Part shown: positions 26,200 to 35,061 of the stretch, piece by piece
Numbering within the stretch: position 1 is the first letter of the stretch
Layout: every line of letters starts with the position of its first letter
Assembly: GCF_009689585.1 (NCBI RefSeq)
Contig: NZ_AP018694.1
Span: 186,001 to 250,000, forward strand
Source of the DNA: Aquipluma nitroreducens
GTDB lineage: Bacteria > Bacteroidota > Bacteroidia > Bacteroidales > Prolixibacteraceae
Direction: 5' to 3'
DNA length: 64,000 nucleotides
Notes under the pieces: model-generated
Databases searched by the model: none
Told to the model about the DNA's origin: nothing
What the model saw: only the letters and a program-made list of their open reading frames with translations
Position numbers and translations under genes: made by a program

Positions 26200-28053
26200 T
26201 TACCGAAATACAACCGGACCTGGTTTACCGATTTCAAAATCCCGGAACCCAAAATCGGTCGTACTGAAAGAGTTTATTTTGAAGATGTTATTTCCGCTCC
26301 CCGGAATAATTGGATAAAACGAAAGAGTAATCTGAAACATATTGAAAACTAAATTTTCATTTTTTATTTGTACGCCTAGGCCAATTTTCGAATAGACCTT
26401 ACTGTTTTTAAATCCAGTTGCTTCATCGCCCAGAAAACCAAGCGAATAGGAAATAAAAGGGCCAAACCGAAACCCGATAAAATTCCATGGAGCGTAAGCC
26501 TGAGTCTGCAAAGTCAATAACAGACGACTTGTACCTTGTAGCTCGGTTGAGCGAAAACCATCCAAGCCATAGCCATCGTTGAGTGTTAAGCTATCAGAAG
26601 GAAAGCGATTGAAGCCAAAAGTGAGTTGCGGTTTTACGAATTGCCTGAATTTCCATTTACCAATTTCGATTAATCCGGTAAAATAATTCAGGCCAACATT
26701 AAATACTCCTTCCTCAACATGCGAAGCTCGAATGAAGGTTCCGTACTCAAAATTGGAACTCAGGTAGCCCCAAGGATAATAGCTTCCCATTGAAATGCGA
26801 GCGCCCAAATAAATCCTGTCTGTCTGACTTTTCTCCTGAAAACCGGCAGTAAGGCTGAAAACCTTACCAACAGGCACATCTTCAGTAATTCCAAACTTAA
26901 AAATATATTTATCCTGAACGTACCTTCGAGTCGAAACGCCTATGCTACCGAGGTAAAAATTCTCGTCGGTAAACATGTGATGCGTGTCAAAAATTACGCT
27001 TGGTTTTTCCAGGTAGCGAACGCGCAAAAAACGTAGGATTGAAATGAAATTAGTTGTCCGGATATATTCCGATTGGCCTTTCCACAATTGCATGGCATTA
27101 CCCACCCAAAAATCCTGAGAATTAAACTTATACCGCAACATCTCCAGGTGAAGATTGTCGAAATTTGCCGAATCGTTAAAAAATTGTTGTGTAAAATTCA
27201 CACCTGCAGCCCATTTGGCAAAGGGCGAAAAGAACGGGCGGTCAATGGCGAAGCTTCGGCTAAATTTCCGATCCCCTTCTTTTCCTAAGTGTACAGTTCC
27301 CCGAACATAGCTATTCTTGATGTTTGGGATCGAATAATTGGCATGATAAGCATTGAATCCTTCAGTATAATTTCGAGTGAAATCGCCCTGTAATTCATGT
27401 CCCAAACCCAGAAAATTTTTGTCGGCTAAATTGATAGTACTGCTTGATGCAGAAGCTGATCCTTTGGGAATGATGCTCCAAATGTCCAATTCACGAATGA
27501 AGATGTCAACAGAATCGGATCCTTTTGCGGTAGCTTTAACGAAAAATGAAACATCGCGGATATATTTCTGGCTGCGAACCAATCGTTCTGATTCTTTGAC
27601 AAGTAAGGCATCAAAAATCTGGTTTTGATGAATAAGCAACAGATTGCGAATGGTTATCCGCTGCGATTTCACATGTAGTCCGTTGCCTGTCTTTGACAGA
27701 AAATTGGGTTCTCTAAAAATGGTATCGCCAATTGAATAACCAAACGGATCGAGTGTTTCAATGTTAATATGTCTGATAATTTTTCCGTCAAAAGTGTTGT
27801 AAGGCTTTTGGATCAACTTCTTATACACGTGCATTCTGCCATTTTTGGAGCGCGAAGCGGAAGCGACCGGCCTGAATATGAGGCCGTACATAAATTTCGT
27901 AAACTTTCCGCGTTTCGAAAAAGATTCAATTTCAGTATAGATCTGGGTTGAATCTTTTTTGACAGGCTTTTGCTGTGCCCATGCAAATTCATGCGTTGAG
28001 ATCAGAACAAGAACTAGAAATGGGAGAATTTTGAATCTCATTTGCATTGCCAA
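26200..28053 (-). CDS. outer-membrane barrel protein with POTRA-like N-terminus, last gene of the mla operon
   Basis: This 617-aa exported protein has a signal peptide (MRFKILPFLVLVLISTHEFAWAQ). A POTRA-like segment spans about residues 90-195 (GKIIRHINIETLDPFGYSIGDT...YIRDVSFFVKA), and a long beta-barrel follows and ends with F. It resembles BamA/TamA-type proteins, though I am not sure of its exact family. It follows the second MlaD with an 18-bp gap. Its place at the end of two MCE transporter sets suggests it may be the outer-membrane end of this lipid-transport path (inference). Confidence 0.78.
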   Translation of the reverse strand: MAMQMRFKILPFLVLVLISTHEFAWAQQKPVKKDSTQIYTEIESFSKRGKFTKFMYGLIFRPVASASRSKNGRMHVYKKLIQKPYNTFDGKIIRHINIETLDPFGYSIGDTIFREPNFLSKTGNGLHVKSQRITIRNLLLIHQNQIFDALLVKESERLVRSQKYIRDVSFFVKATAKGSDSVDIFIRELDIWSIIPKGSASASSSTINLADKNFLGLGHELQGDFTRNYTEGFNAYHANYSIPNIKNSYVRGTVHLGKEGDRKFSRSFAIDRPFFSPFAKWAAGVNFTQQFFNDSANFDNLHLEMLRYKFNSQDFWVGNAMQLWKGQSEYIRTTNFISILRFLRVRYLEKPSVIFDTHHMFTDENFYLGSIGVSTRRYVQDKYIFKFGITEDVPVGKVFSLTAGFQEKSQTDRIYLGARISMGSYYPWGYLSSNFEYGTFIRASHVEEGVFNVGLNYFTGLIEIGKWKFRQFVKPQLTFGFNRFPSDSLTLNDGYGLDGFRSTELQGTSRLLLTLQTQAYAPWNFIGFRFGPFISYSLGFLGDEATGFKNSKVYSKIGLGVQIKNENLVFNMFQITLSFYPIIPGSGNNIFKINSFSTTDFGFRDFEIGKPGPVVFR

Positions 28054-28070
28054 TTAGGTACCAGTTATGC

Positions 28071-28775
28071 TTACTTTTTCTCATCAGCAGCTTTCTTTTC
28101 TTCAGCTCTGGCTTTCTTGTTGAAATAGCCTCGTAAAAGGAAATTATGCTTGGCAGCGTTCATATTTTCATCCAATCCTTTTGAACTTTTCTTCAGGTTG
28201 ATGATTGTCTGATTCAAATTTCGCGCAATGGTTGTATCCTGAATTAAACGTCCAAGTGTTCCTGTTCCGCTGTTTATTTTGGCCATAATTTCGGCAAGTT
28301 CCTGGGTAATTACCTCGGCATTCTCAGCGGTAACCTTCAGGCTCGACATGATGGCATCTGTTTCGACCGGTTCAACCGATTCGAGCTGTTCACCTTCTCT
28401 GGCCAAAGGAGCATCAAAACTTCCCTGAGAAATTATGACAAGCCGGTCGCCAATCAGACCTTCAGAGCCAATGGCAACTTCACTGTCAGATTTAATAAAA
28501 CGCCTGACTTCTTGTTTGATCAACATATCAACCCTAACCGTTGAATCGTTTATGATTGCAATGTTATCAACTGTTCCGATGACAATTCCAGAGAAGCGTA
28601 TATTATTTCCAACCTGTAATCCGCTCACATTGTAAAAGGTTGTCGTTAATTTGTAAACCGGATTAAACAGATTCTTTTGTTTACCGATGATAAATATTGC
28701 CAGTACAAACAAGGCCAAACCTCCGGCAACAAACATTCCTAAGCGTACTTTAAATTGTGGTGTATGTGTATCCAT
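28071..28775 (-). CDS. mlaD: MlaD-type MCE lipid-binding protein (second set)
   Basis: This 234-aa protein is anchored by one N-terminal membrane helix (about 13-28). The MCE domain begins YKLTTTFYNVSGLQVGNNIRFSGIVIGTV and includes SEGLIGDRLVII. MCE proteins form hexameric rings that carry lipids between the inner membrane and outer layers. The C-terminal tail RGYFNKKARAEEKKA is nearly the same as that of the other MlaD in this operon. Confidence 0.88.
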   Translation of the reverse strand: MDTHTPQFKVRLGMFVAGGLALFVLAIFIIGKQKNLFNPVYKLTTTFYNVSGLQVGNNIRFSGIVIGTVDNIAIINDSTVRVDMLIKQEVRRFIKSDSEVAIGSEGLIGDRLVIISQGSFDAPLAREGEQLESVEPVETDAIMSSLKVTAENAEVITQELAEIMAKINSGTGTLGRLIQDTTIARNLNQTIINLKKSSKGLDENMNAAKHNFLLRGYFNKKARAEEKKAADEKK

Positions 28776-28794
28776 GATGGTATGTTTTTGATAG

Positions 28795-29556
28795 TTATTT
28801 GAAAAATGACTGAATGATTGGATCGGAAGATTGCTCGAATTCTTCGAGACTCCCTACCAGATATACTTCTCCGTCTTTTAGCATGATAATCCGATTGGCC
28901 GTGTTACGGGCGCACTCTATATCGTGTGTAATAATGATGGATGAAGTTTTGTATCTTTTCTGAATATCGTTGATGAGCCCACTTATTTCGTCTGAAGTCA
29001 CCGGATCGAGCCCGGTGGTGGGTTCGTCGTACAGCATGATCATCGGATCGATCACAATTGTTCGTGCCAGGCTGATCCGTTTCCGCATTCCTCCTGAAAG
29101 TTGCGATGGCATTTTATTCAATGCATCAGCCAAACCTACGTTTTCCAGAACTTCAATAATTTTTTCTGATATCTCCTTTTCGGTAAGGTTCTTTCTTATC
29201 CGGCGCAACGGGAATTCAAGGTTTTCCTTTACGGTCATCGAATCGTACAAGGCTCCACTCTGAAAAAGAAAACCAATTTTCTGTCTCAATTCGCCCAACC
29301 GATCACTATTTAGCGTGCTTATATTTTCGCCAAGAACTTGAATCGTTCCACCATCAGGATTTAACAACCGCACGATGCACTTGATCAGGACTGATTTTCC
29401 GGTACCCGATTTACCAAGAACGACCAGATTTTCGCCATTGATGAGTTTTAAGGAAACGTCTTTCAGTACCAGTTGAGTGCCAAATGATTTCTTCAGGTTA
29501 TTGATTTCAATAACATGTTTTGCTGTAACTTCAGTATCTGTTTGGATTGTGTTCAT
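28795..29556 (-). CDS. mlaF: MlaF-type ABC transporter ATPase (second set)
   Basis: This 253-aa ATPase has Walker A GKSGTGKS, the signature LSGGMRKR and Walker B LYDEPTTGLDP, with a conserved histidine in ITHDIE. It powers the MlaE permease for phospholipid movement. Its start overlaps the end of the upstream mlaE by 4 bp (ATGA type), indicating coupling. Confidence 0.92.
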   Translation of the reverse strand: MNTIQTDTEVTAKHVIEINNLKKSFGTQLVLKDVSLKLINGENLVVLGKSGTGKSVLIKCIVRLLNPDGGTIQVLGENISTLNSDRLGELRQKIGFLFQSGALYDSMTVKENLEFPLRRIRKNLTEKEISEKIIEVLENVGLADALNKMPSQLSGGMRKRISLARTIVIDPMIMLYDEPTTGLDPVTSDEISGLINDIQKRYKTSSIIITHDIECARNTANRIIMLKDGEVYLVGSLEEFEQSSDPIIQSFFK

Positions 29557-30419
29557 TTTACCAACATATCAGTAATTTGCACTGCGATCATATCTGTTAT
29601 TATTACCAGGAGTGAAGCCAAAACCACCGCAGAATTTGCCGCCACGCCAACACTTTCGGTTCCTCGCCCGGCATTGTAACCTTTATAGCTTCCAACTAAT
29701 CCGATAACTGCACCGAAAAAAATGGATTTGACAACGGCAGGTAAAAAATCGATGAAATCGATATGTGCAAAGGCTTGTGAAAAGAATAGCGAAAACGAAA
29801 CGTCACCTTTAATATTGGCGCCGCCCCAACTTCCAAGTATACCCAGTAGATCGGAATAAAGAATCAGCAGCGGAATCATTAATGTGGCTGCCAGCACTCT
29901 GGTCACCACCAGAAACCGCATCGGGTTGGTTGACGAAACTTCCATCGCTTCAATCTGTTCGGTTACCTTCATCGACCCTAACTCAGCGCCAATTCCTGAA
30001 CCAATTTTCCCGGCGCAAATCAATGCGGTGATAACAGGTCCCATTTCCCTGATCAGCGAGACGGCCACCATCCCCGGAAGCATAGTTACTGCCCCAAAAT
30101 CGACCAATACCGGGCGCGACTGAATGGTTAACACCAATCCAATAATTGCCCCAATGATTGAAATCAGTGGTAAGGTTTTAGCTCCAATTTGATAACACTG
30201 GCGAAAGAATTCTTTCCACTCGAAGTGTCCCGAAAACATCTCCTTAGTGAGTTCTGCCATAAATAAAGCGACATTGGCAACATCAGTAAAAAAGCTACCG
30301 ACACCTTGTGTTTTAGCTATTGTTTTCTCGCTAAGCACAGTCATTGAATGCTTTGTTGCATCCCGAACCTTCGGAATTACTTTAACGGGATTAAATTTTC
30401 GCTGTTTAGTTTGTGTCAT
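29553..30419 (-). CDS. mlaE: MlaE-type ABC permease (second set)
   Basis: This 288-aa permease has about 50 extra N-terminal residues (ATKHSMTVLSEKTIAKTQGVGSFF). The MlaE core follows: VGLVLTIQSRPVLVDFGA, LICAGKIGSGIGAELGSMKVTEQIEAMEV. It is the inner-membrane part of a phospholipid transporter. It overlaps the preceding mlaD by 14 bp and its partner ATPase by 4 bp. It is clearly paralogous to the gene at 32194. Confidence 0.92.
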   Translation of the reverse strand: MTQTKQRKFNPVKVIPKVRDATKHSMTVLSEKTIAKTQGVGSFFTDVANVALFMAELTKEMFSGHFEWKEFFRQCYQIGAKTLPLISIIGAIIGLVLTIQSRPVLVDFGAVTMLPGMVAVSLIREMGPVITALICAGKIGSGIGAELGSMKVTEQIEAMEVSSTNPMRFLVVTRVLAATLMIPLLILYSDLLGILGSWGGANIKGDVSFSLFFSQAFAHIDFIDFLPAVVKSIFFGAVIGLVGSYKGYNAGRGTESVGVAANSAVVLASLLVIITDMIAVQITDMLVK

Positions 30420-31410
30420 TCGTTATCTGTTTTTTATTTTCAGGCAAACTGCTTTCTTCTGTTTTTGCCTTCTTTTTAAAATAGCCTCTCAGTAAAAAAT
30501 TGTGCTGTGCGGCTTCCAAATCTTCATCAAGTTTTGCTGAACTGGTTTCCAGATTTTTAATCGTTTCTTTTAGTCGGGTGCCTGATTCATCGTCGTGTAA
30601 CAAAACACCAATAGCTGAATTCGGGTTGGAACTTGCCTTTTTGAGATTGGCGATGAACACCGTTGCAGTATCAGCCATTTGTTGCAATTGCAAAACCGAA
30701 GCTTTTACCGATTTAAAAACCACAGTGTCAGTTGTCAATTCATTGGCAAGCGTGCCTTTTTTATTCAATCCTGAACTGAATTCGGACAACGAAGCCAGCA
30801 TTTGTTCTGCTTTTGCAGATGCCTTATGTAGCGAAGCTATAGTTGCATTGATATTGGTATAGATTAAACTATCGTTGAGCAATTTACCTAAAGTGCCTTC
30901 GCCCGCAGCTAATTTTTTAGTGATGATTTTTACATCGTTTGTTATGGCTAAAATGTTTTTATTGTTTTCCTGTGCAGTGTTAATCATATCCTCCGACGTG
31001 AAAGTTTTTTCCACCAACAAAGTATCACCATCCTCTACTTCAGCAAATCCATCTGTTCCACCATAAATCACCAGAATTTTATTTCCGATCAGACCGTCGC
31101 TGCTGATTTTAACTTTTGCATCTTTCCGAATGTACTTTTTCGCTTTTATGGCCACATTCATGTCCACTTCCACCTGCGATTTTCCATGAAAATTCAGGCT
31201 GTTTACGGTTCCTATTTTAACTCCTGAGTACCAAATGTTATTTCCAGGCTGCAACCCGCTTATGTCATCAAAAAGTGAAACCAATTGCATTTTCCGGTTA
31301 AAAGTTTCCCTAAGGTTTCCTACAATAAGAACTCCTGCCAGCAGAAACAACAGACCGACTATTACAAAAACCCCAACGATTACTGCACGTTTATTTGGTG
31401 ATTCATTCAT
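30406..31410 (-). CDS. mlaD: MlaD-type MCE lipid-binding protein (first set, long form)
   Basis: This 334-aa protein has one N-terminal membrane helix (about 10-28) and an MCE domain (LVSLFDDISGLQPGNNIWYSGVKIGTV, SSDGLIGNKILVIYGG). A long helical region follows (about 130-310: NNKNILAITNDVKIITKKLAAGEGTLGKLLND...). The tail is RGYFKKKAKTEESS. It is about 100 residues longer than its paralogue at 28071, mostly in the helix, which may build a longer needle-like channel (inference). Confidence 0.88.
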   Translation of the reverse strand: MNESPNKRAVIVGVFVIVGLLFLLAGVLIVGNLRETFNRKMQLVSLFDDISGLQPGNNIWYSGVKIGTVNSLNFHGKSQVEVDMNVAIKAKKYIRKDAKVKISSDGLIGNKILVIYGGTDGFAEVEDGDTLLVEKTFTSEDMINTAQENNKNILAITNDVKIITKKLAAGEGTLGKLLNDSLIYTNINATIASLHKASAKAEQMLASLSEFSSGLNKKGTLANELTTDTVVFKSVKASVLQLQQMADTATVFIANLKKASSNPNSAIGVLLHDDESGTRLKETIKNLETSSAKLDEDLEAAQHNFLLRGYFKKKAKTEESSLPENKKQITNDTN

Positions 31411-31413
31411 GAT

Positions 31414-32190
31414 TTATTGTATAAAATTGTAATTAAAGAAACCTTTTACCTGTTCGTTATCGCTTGCGAAAACCTCATCAAACGTTCCCACTTTTAAAAA
31501 CTTTCCTTTGTGCAACATGGCAATCCGGTTACCGGTATTTTTGGCACAGGTAAGGTCGTGTGTAATAATCACCGAACTGGTGTTGTATTTTTGCTGGACT
31601 TCATTGATCAATTCAATAATTTCAGCACTTGTAATCGGGTCGAGTCCTGAAGTTGGCTCATCGTATAACATGATTTCAGGCTTTAGAATTAGTGTACGGG
31701 CAATGCCAATCCGCTTACGTTGCCCGCCTGACAGATCGGAAGGCATTTGTTTGCTTTTATTAGCCAGACCAACCGAATCCAAAACATCGTTAACAGCATA
31801 ATCGACCTCACTTTTAGACAGATTCTTCACATTCATGGTCAACGGAAAAGCAAGATTTTGATAGACGTTCATGCTGTCGTACAATGCACTGTTCTGAAAT
31901 GAAAATCCAATCCGGATACGCAATGCATCCAGTTCTTTCCCGGATAACTTATCCACCTGTTTTCCCAAAACGATTACTTCTCCCTTATCTGGCTTAAGCA
32001 GTCCTACAATAATTTTTATTAAAACAGATTTTCCCGTACCCGACTTTCCAAGCACAGCTATATTTTCCCCTTTAAAAAGATTGAAATCTATTCCTTTTAG
32101 TACCGGCACTTCATCAAACGATTTAAAAAGTCCGGTAATGGAAATGACCGATTCATCTTTATTGATAATATGTTGTTTCAAGTTTTCCAT
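31414..32190 (-). CDS. mlaF: MlaF-type ABC transporter ATPase (first set)
   Basis: This 258-aa ATPase has Walker A GKSGTGKS, signature LSGGQRKR and Walker B LYDEPTSGLDP. Unlike its paralogue at 28795, its signature keeps the classical glutamine. It pairs with the MlaE gene whose stop lies 3 bp upstream of its start. Confidence 0.92.
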   Translation of the reverse strand: MENLKQHIINKDESVISITGLFKSFDEVPVLKGIDFNLFKGENIAVLGKSGTGKSVLIKIIVGLLKPDKGEVIVLGKQVDKLSGKELDALRIRIGFSFQNSALYDSMNVYQNLAFPLTMNVKNLSKSEVDYAVNDVLDSVGLANKSKQMPSDLSGGQRKRIGIARTLILKPEIMLYDEPTSGLDPITSAEIIELINEVQQKYNTSSVIITHDLTCAKNTGNRIAMLHKGKFLKVGTFDEVFASDNEQVKGFFNYNFIQ

Positions 32191-32193
32191 GAC

Positions 32194-32988
32194 TTAATAA
32201 AATCTGATCCAATTGGCAATTTGAACTATGATAACTTCCTCAATAAATATCAGGAACATGGCCAATACAACAGCTTGGTTCGCAGCCTTACCAACACCAC
32301 GTGTGCCCTGTGTGGCATTGTATCCTTTATATGTACCAACAATACCAATTGTGAATCCGTAAACTAAAGTTTTGGTTACTGATGTGATTATATCCAGAAA
32401 ATTGATCGTTTTAAAAGCGCTTTGATAAAAGCTGATCATACTGCTGGTTTCTTCAGCATGAACATTTAAATACGAACCATACAAGGCAACAAAACTGCAA
32501 TACAAGGCAAGTATTGGAATGGTAATGGTTGTAGCTAAAACACGGGTTACAACCAGATATTTAAAAGGATTAATAGCAGAAACCTCCATGGCATCAATCT
32601 GTTCGGTTACTTTCATCGAGCCCAGTTCGGCACCAATCCCCGATCCTATTTTCCCGGCACAAATGAGCGCAGTGACCAATGGCCCTAAAGCCTTTATAAT
32701 GGCAATGCCAATTAACGATGGAAGCCACGACGTGGCGCCAAAATCTTCAAGCGAAGGACGCGACTGTTTGGTAAAAACAATGCCGACAATAAAACCGGTG
32801 AGGGTGATCAATGCAAGCGATTTCAATCCCACCTCGAAACACTGATTAATCAGTTCGCGCAGATGAAAAGGAGGTTTAAATGCTTCTTTAAAAAAAAGAG
32901 TTGTAAACCGGTAAGCCTTGTGCACACCTATAAAATAGTCGTCAAGACCTTTTGAAAATACGTATTTTCTAACTTTTGAATTTCGCAT
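32194..32988 (-). CDS. mlaE: MlaE-type ABC permease (first set)
   Basis: This 264-aa permease has the MlaE core FVGIVFTKQSRPSLEDFGA and LICAGKIGSGIGAELGSMKVTEQIDAMEV, the latter almost identical to the second set. It is the first gene of a seven-gene operon: mlaE-mlaF-mlaD, mlaE-mlaF-mlaD, outer-membrane protein. The operon is controlled by operator copy 8 on the minus strand. Confidence 0.92.
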   Translation of the reverse strand: MRNSKVRKYVFSKGLDDYFIGVHKAYRFTTLFFKEAFKPPFHLRELINQCFEVGLKSLALITLTGFIVGIVFTKQSRPSLEDFGATSWLPSLIGIAIIKALGPLVTALICAGKIGSGIGAELGSMKVTEQIDAMEVSAINPFKYLVVTRVLATTITIPILALYCSFVALYGSYLNVHAEETSSMISFYQSAFKTINFLDIITSVTKTLVYGFTIGIVGTYKGYNATQGTRGVGKAANQAVVLAMFLIFIEEVIIVQIANWIRFY

Positions 32989-33014
32989 GTAAGGTTTGTA
33001 TTATAGCCATTTGG

Positions 33015-33080
33015 TAAAGATGAATATTCCTAAATCTAAATGTGTTACATAACTTTTCAAATAAGTTACATGATTCACAC
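33015..33080 (-). promoter_or_regulatory. 21-bp direct-repeat operator and -7 box, copy 8 (double mla operon)
   Basis: On the minus strand the site reads GTGTGAATCATGTAACT starting at 33080. The half-sites occupy 33065-33070 and 33044-33049, 21 bp apart. A TTTA -7 box is at 33015-33018, 26 bp beyond the second half-site. It precedes the mlaE start at 32988. Confidence 0.8.
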
Positions 33081-33091
33081 TTTTGCTTTAC

Positions 33092-33128
33092 AAAAAAAAA
33101 GAAGACCGTTCCGGTTGGGGAACGGCCA
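33092..33128 (-). terminator. rho-independent terminator of the ompA-porin pair
   Basis: On the minus strand GGCCGTTCC pairs with GGAACGGTC (loop CCAACC region), followed by CTTC and a run of nine T. It follows the porin-family gene at 33164. Confidence 0.82.
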
Positions 33129-33163
33129 TTCTTACACTAACCTCACTTAAAACCAAATCCTAA

Positions 33164-33835
33164 CTAAAACCTATATCCGAGCGACAGGCCGAAACCTGTA
33201 TTTTTTGTTGATGACTTATCATCCGATAATATCTTGTATTCAGGATTGATATTAAGCATCCCAAATTCGGTGTCGAGTTGTAAAAACAATCCACTTGCCA
33301 TTTCGTATCCAACAAAAATATTGGCGCCCGCATCAAATGCTTTGTAATAAGGCACTAATATGTTATCACCTGTTTCAACAACACTTTTGAATTTGATGTC
33401 CCGATTAAGAGTTACCGAGCCACTAACTGTTTTTACGCTACCACTCATTCCATAACTAACATAAGGTCCAAATCCGAGCATAAAAAATCCTTTACCCAAC
33501 GAGGCTTTGTAAACCATATTCAAAGGCACTTCAATATAATTGAGTTTTGTTGTGCTTGTTATTGAACCTGAAGTGTTCTTTGCTCCTTTGGATGAATACA
33601 TGATTCCTGGTTGGAAATAAAACTCGGGAGCAATGGGAATCTGAACATTAATCCCACCATGAAAGCCCAGCAGCATATCATTTTCAAGTTTATCACCACC
33701 CAAATCTTTTCCGTTCAGGTTCTGAAAATTTAAACCACCCAATATTCCAAATGATAGTTTTGACTTCTCCTGTGCATTCGCAAATGATGCTGAAAGCAAA
33801 AGAATTAATGCGATTGATACTATTTTGTTTTTCAT
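33164..33835 (-). CDS. outer-membrane beta-barrel protein (PorT-like)
   Basis: This 223-aa protein has a signal peptide (MKNKIVSIALILLLSASFANAQ). The eight-stranded barrel pattern of the Bacteroidetes outer-membrane family is visible: SFGILGGLNFQNLNG, FYFQPGIMYSSKGAK, YIEVPLNMVY and LGFGPYVSYG, ending GFGLSLGYRF with a terminal phenylalanine. It lies 38 bp after the OmpA gene and is likely co-transcribed with it. Confidence 0.85.
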   Translation of the reverse strand: MKNKIVSIALILLLSASFANAQEKSKLSFGILGGLNFQNLNGKDLGGDKLENDMLLGFHGGINVQIPIAPEFYFQPGIMYSSKGAKNTSGSITSTTKLNYIEVPLNMVYKASLGKGFFMLGFGPYVSYGMSGSVKTVSGSVTLNRDIKFKSVVETGDNILVPYYKAFDAGANIFVGYEMASGLFLQLDTEFGMLNINPEYKILSDDKSSTKNTGFGLSLGYRF

Positions 33836-33873
33836 CTGTCTATATTTTTTGTCATTCTTTTTGTAATTCGATT

Positions 33874-34545
33874 TTATTTAACTACCTCTTTTTCAGACTC
33901 AGTCTTCATTTTCTCATTGGCAGTGATCAGAAATTCAACTCTGCGATTTTGTGATCGGCCATTTTCTGTATTGTTATCATACTTAGGCATATTTTCGCCA
34001 AATCCTTTGGTTCGGATTCTATTGTTAGAAATTCCATTGTTGAATAAATAGCCTGAAACTTCACCTGCCCGGTTTTCTGACAAGCTCTGGTTGTACGACT
34101 GGCTTCCTTTGCTGTCGGTATGCCCCTGAACTTCAATATCCGTATCGGGATAGACATTCAGAATTTTGACCAGTTTATCCAGGTTTACTTTAGCATCAGC
34201 CGAAAGATTTGAGCTATCAAATCCGAATAAAACATTGCTGCTAAATTCTACAACGATACCCTCGCCTACCCGTTCAACTTTAGCATCAGGAACTGTCTTT
34301 GCAATTTCAGCAGCCTGTTTGTCCATTTTATGACCAATCACTGCGCCGGTAGCACCTCCAACTGCTGCTCCAATAATAGCGCCCAAACCGGTATTTCCGG
34401 CAACCTTACCAATTATTGCACCCATAGCACCTCCACCAACTGCTCCGATTGCTCCTCCCTTTTGCGTTTTGTTGAATGAGGCACAGCTCGAAAACAACAA
34501 TGCAGAACTTAAAATAACGACGGCACTAATTCGAATTCTTTTCAT
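33874..34545 (-). CDS. OmpA-family lipoprotein with glycine zipper (YiaD-like)
   Basis: This 223-aa lipoprotein (lipobox LFSSC, C21) has a glycine-zipper stretch at about 30-70 (GGAIGAVGGGAMGAIIGKVAG...). The C-terminal OmpA domain binds peptidoglycan (FGFDSSNL, EVQGHTDSKGS, NRAGEVSGYL, NRRVEF). It ties the outer membrane to the wall. It is controlled by operator copy 9, divergent from the csbD-like/ompA operon. Confidence 0.9.
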   Translation of the reverse strand: MKRIRISAVVILSSALLFSSCASFNKTQKGGAIGAVGGGAMGAIIGKVAGNTGLGAIIGAAVGGATGAVIGHKMDKQAAEIAKTVPDAKVERVGEGIVVEFSSNVLFGFDSSNLSADAKVNLDKLVKILNVYPDTDIEVQGHTDSKGSQSYNQSLSENRAGEVSGYLFNNGISNNRIRTKGFGENMPKYDNNTENGRSQNRRVEFLITANEKMKTESEKEVVK

Positions 34546-34663
34546 AATAGATGTATTTGATTTTGATAACGATTTCTGAAATGAAATTCATCCGACAGGC
34601 CTATAACTTTGATTGTTTTTATTGGTTGAATATCTGGCCGACAAAAATTCATTTTTATCGATG

Positions 34664-34729
34664 TAAAGATTGACTGATAAAAACTTATTGTAGTTACATA
34701 ACTTTTGGGAATAGTTACATAATTCACAC
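34664..34729 (-). promoter_or_regulatory. 21-bp direct-repeat operator and -7 box, copy 9 (OmpA lipoprotein, minus strand)
   Basis: On the minus strand GTGTGAATTATGTAACT starts at 34729. Half-sites occupy 34714-34719 and 34693-34698. A TTTA -7 box is at 34664-34667, 26 bp beyond the second half-site. It sits back to back with copy 10. Confidence 0.8.
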
Positions 34730-34739
34730 AATACAAGAA

Positions 34740-34805
34740 CTGTGAAATATATAACTATTAACCAGAATTATATAACACTTTGATTGCTTAACCTCATCAC
34801 CTTTG
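34740..34805 (+). promoter_or_regulatory. 21-bp direct-repeat operator and -7 box, copy 10 (csbD-like and OmpA/TSP3)
   Basis: CTGTGAAATATATAACT begins at 34740. TATAAC half-sites start at 34750 and 34771. The TTTG of the -7 box is at 34802-34805, 26 bp after the second half-site. It is divergent from copy 9, and the two operators are only about 10 bp apart. Confidence 0.75.
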
Positions 34806-34841
34806 TTCAGTGAAAATTCTTTCACAGTTAGAACTACAAAA

Positions 34842-35027
34842 ATGAATACGACAGAATTTAACGGAAATTGGGAGAAACAAAAAGCTAAGCTAAAACAAAG
34901 GTTTGCTATGTTAACCGACAATGATTTATTGCTTCTTGAAGGGAAAAAAGAAGAAATGCTAGGAAGAATTCAGATAAAACTTGGAAAAACAAAAGGAGAA
35001 TTACAGAGGATTATTTCAGAGTTATAA
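34842..35027 (+). CDS. CsbD-like small stress protein (paralogue)
   Basis: This 61-aa charged protein (NWEKQKAKLKQRFAMLTDNDLL, GKKEEMLGRIQIKLGKTKGEL) is closely similar to the one at 7482. It starts at ATG 34842; the longer in-frame start has no family support. It shares a transcript with the OmpA/TSP3 gene that begins 34 bp downstream. Confidence 0.83.
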   Translation: MNTTEFNGNWEKQKAKLKQRFAMLTDNDLLLLEGKKEEMLGRIQIKLGKTKGELQRIISEL

Positions 35028-35061
35028 AAATTTGAACATAAATATAAAACCAAAAACAATT

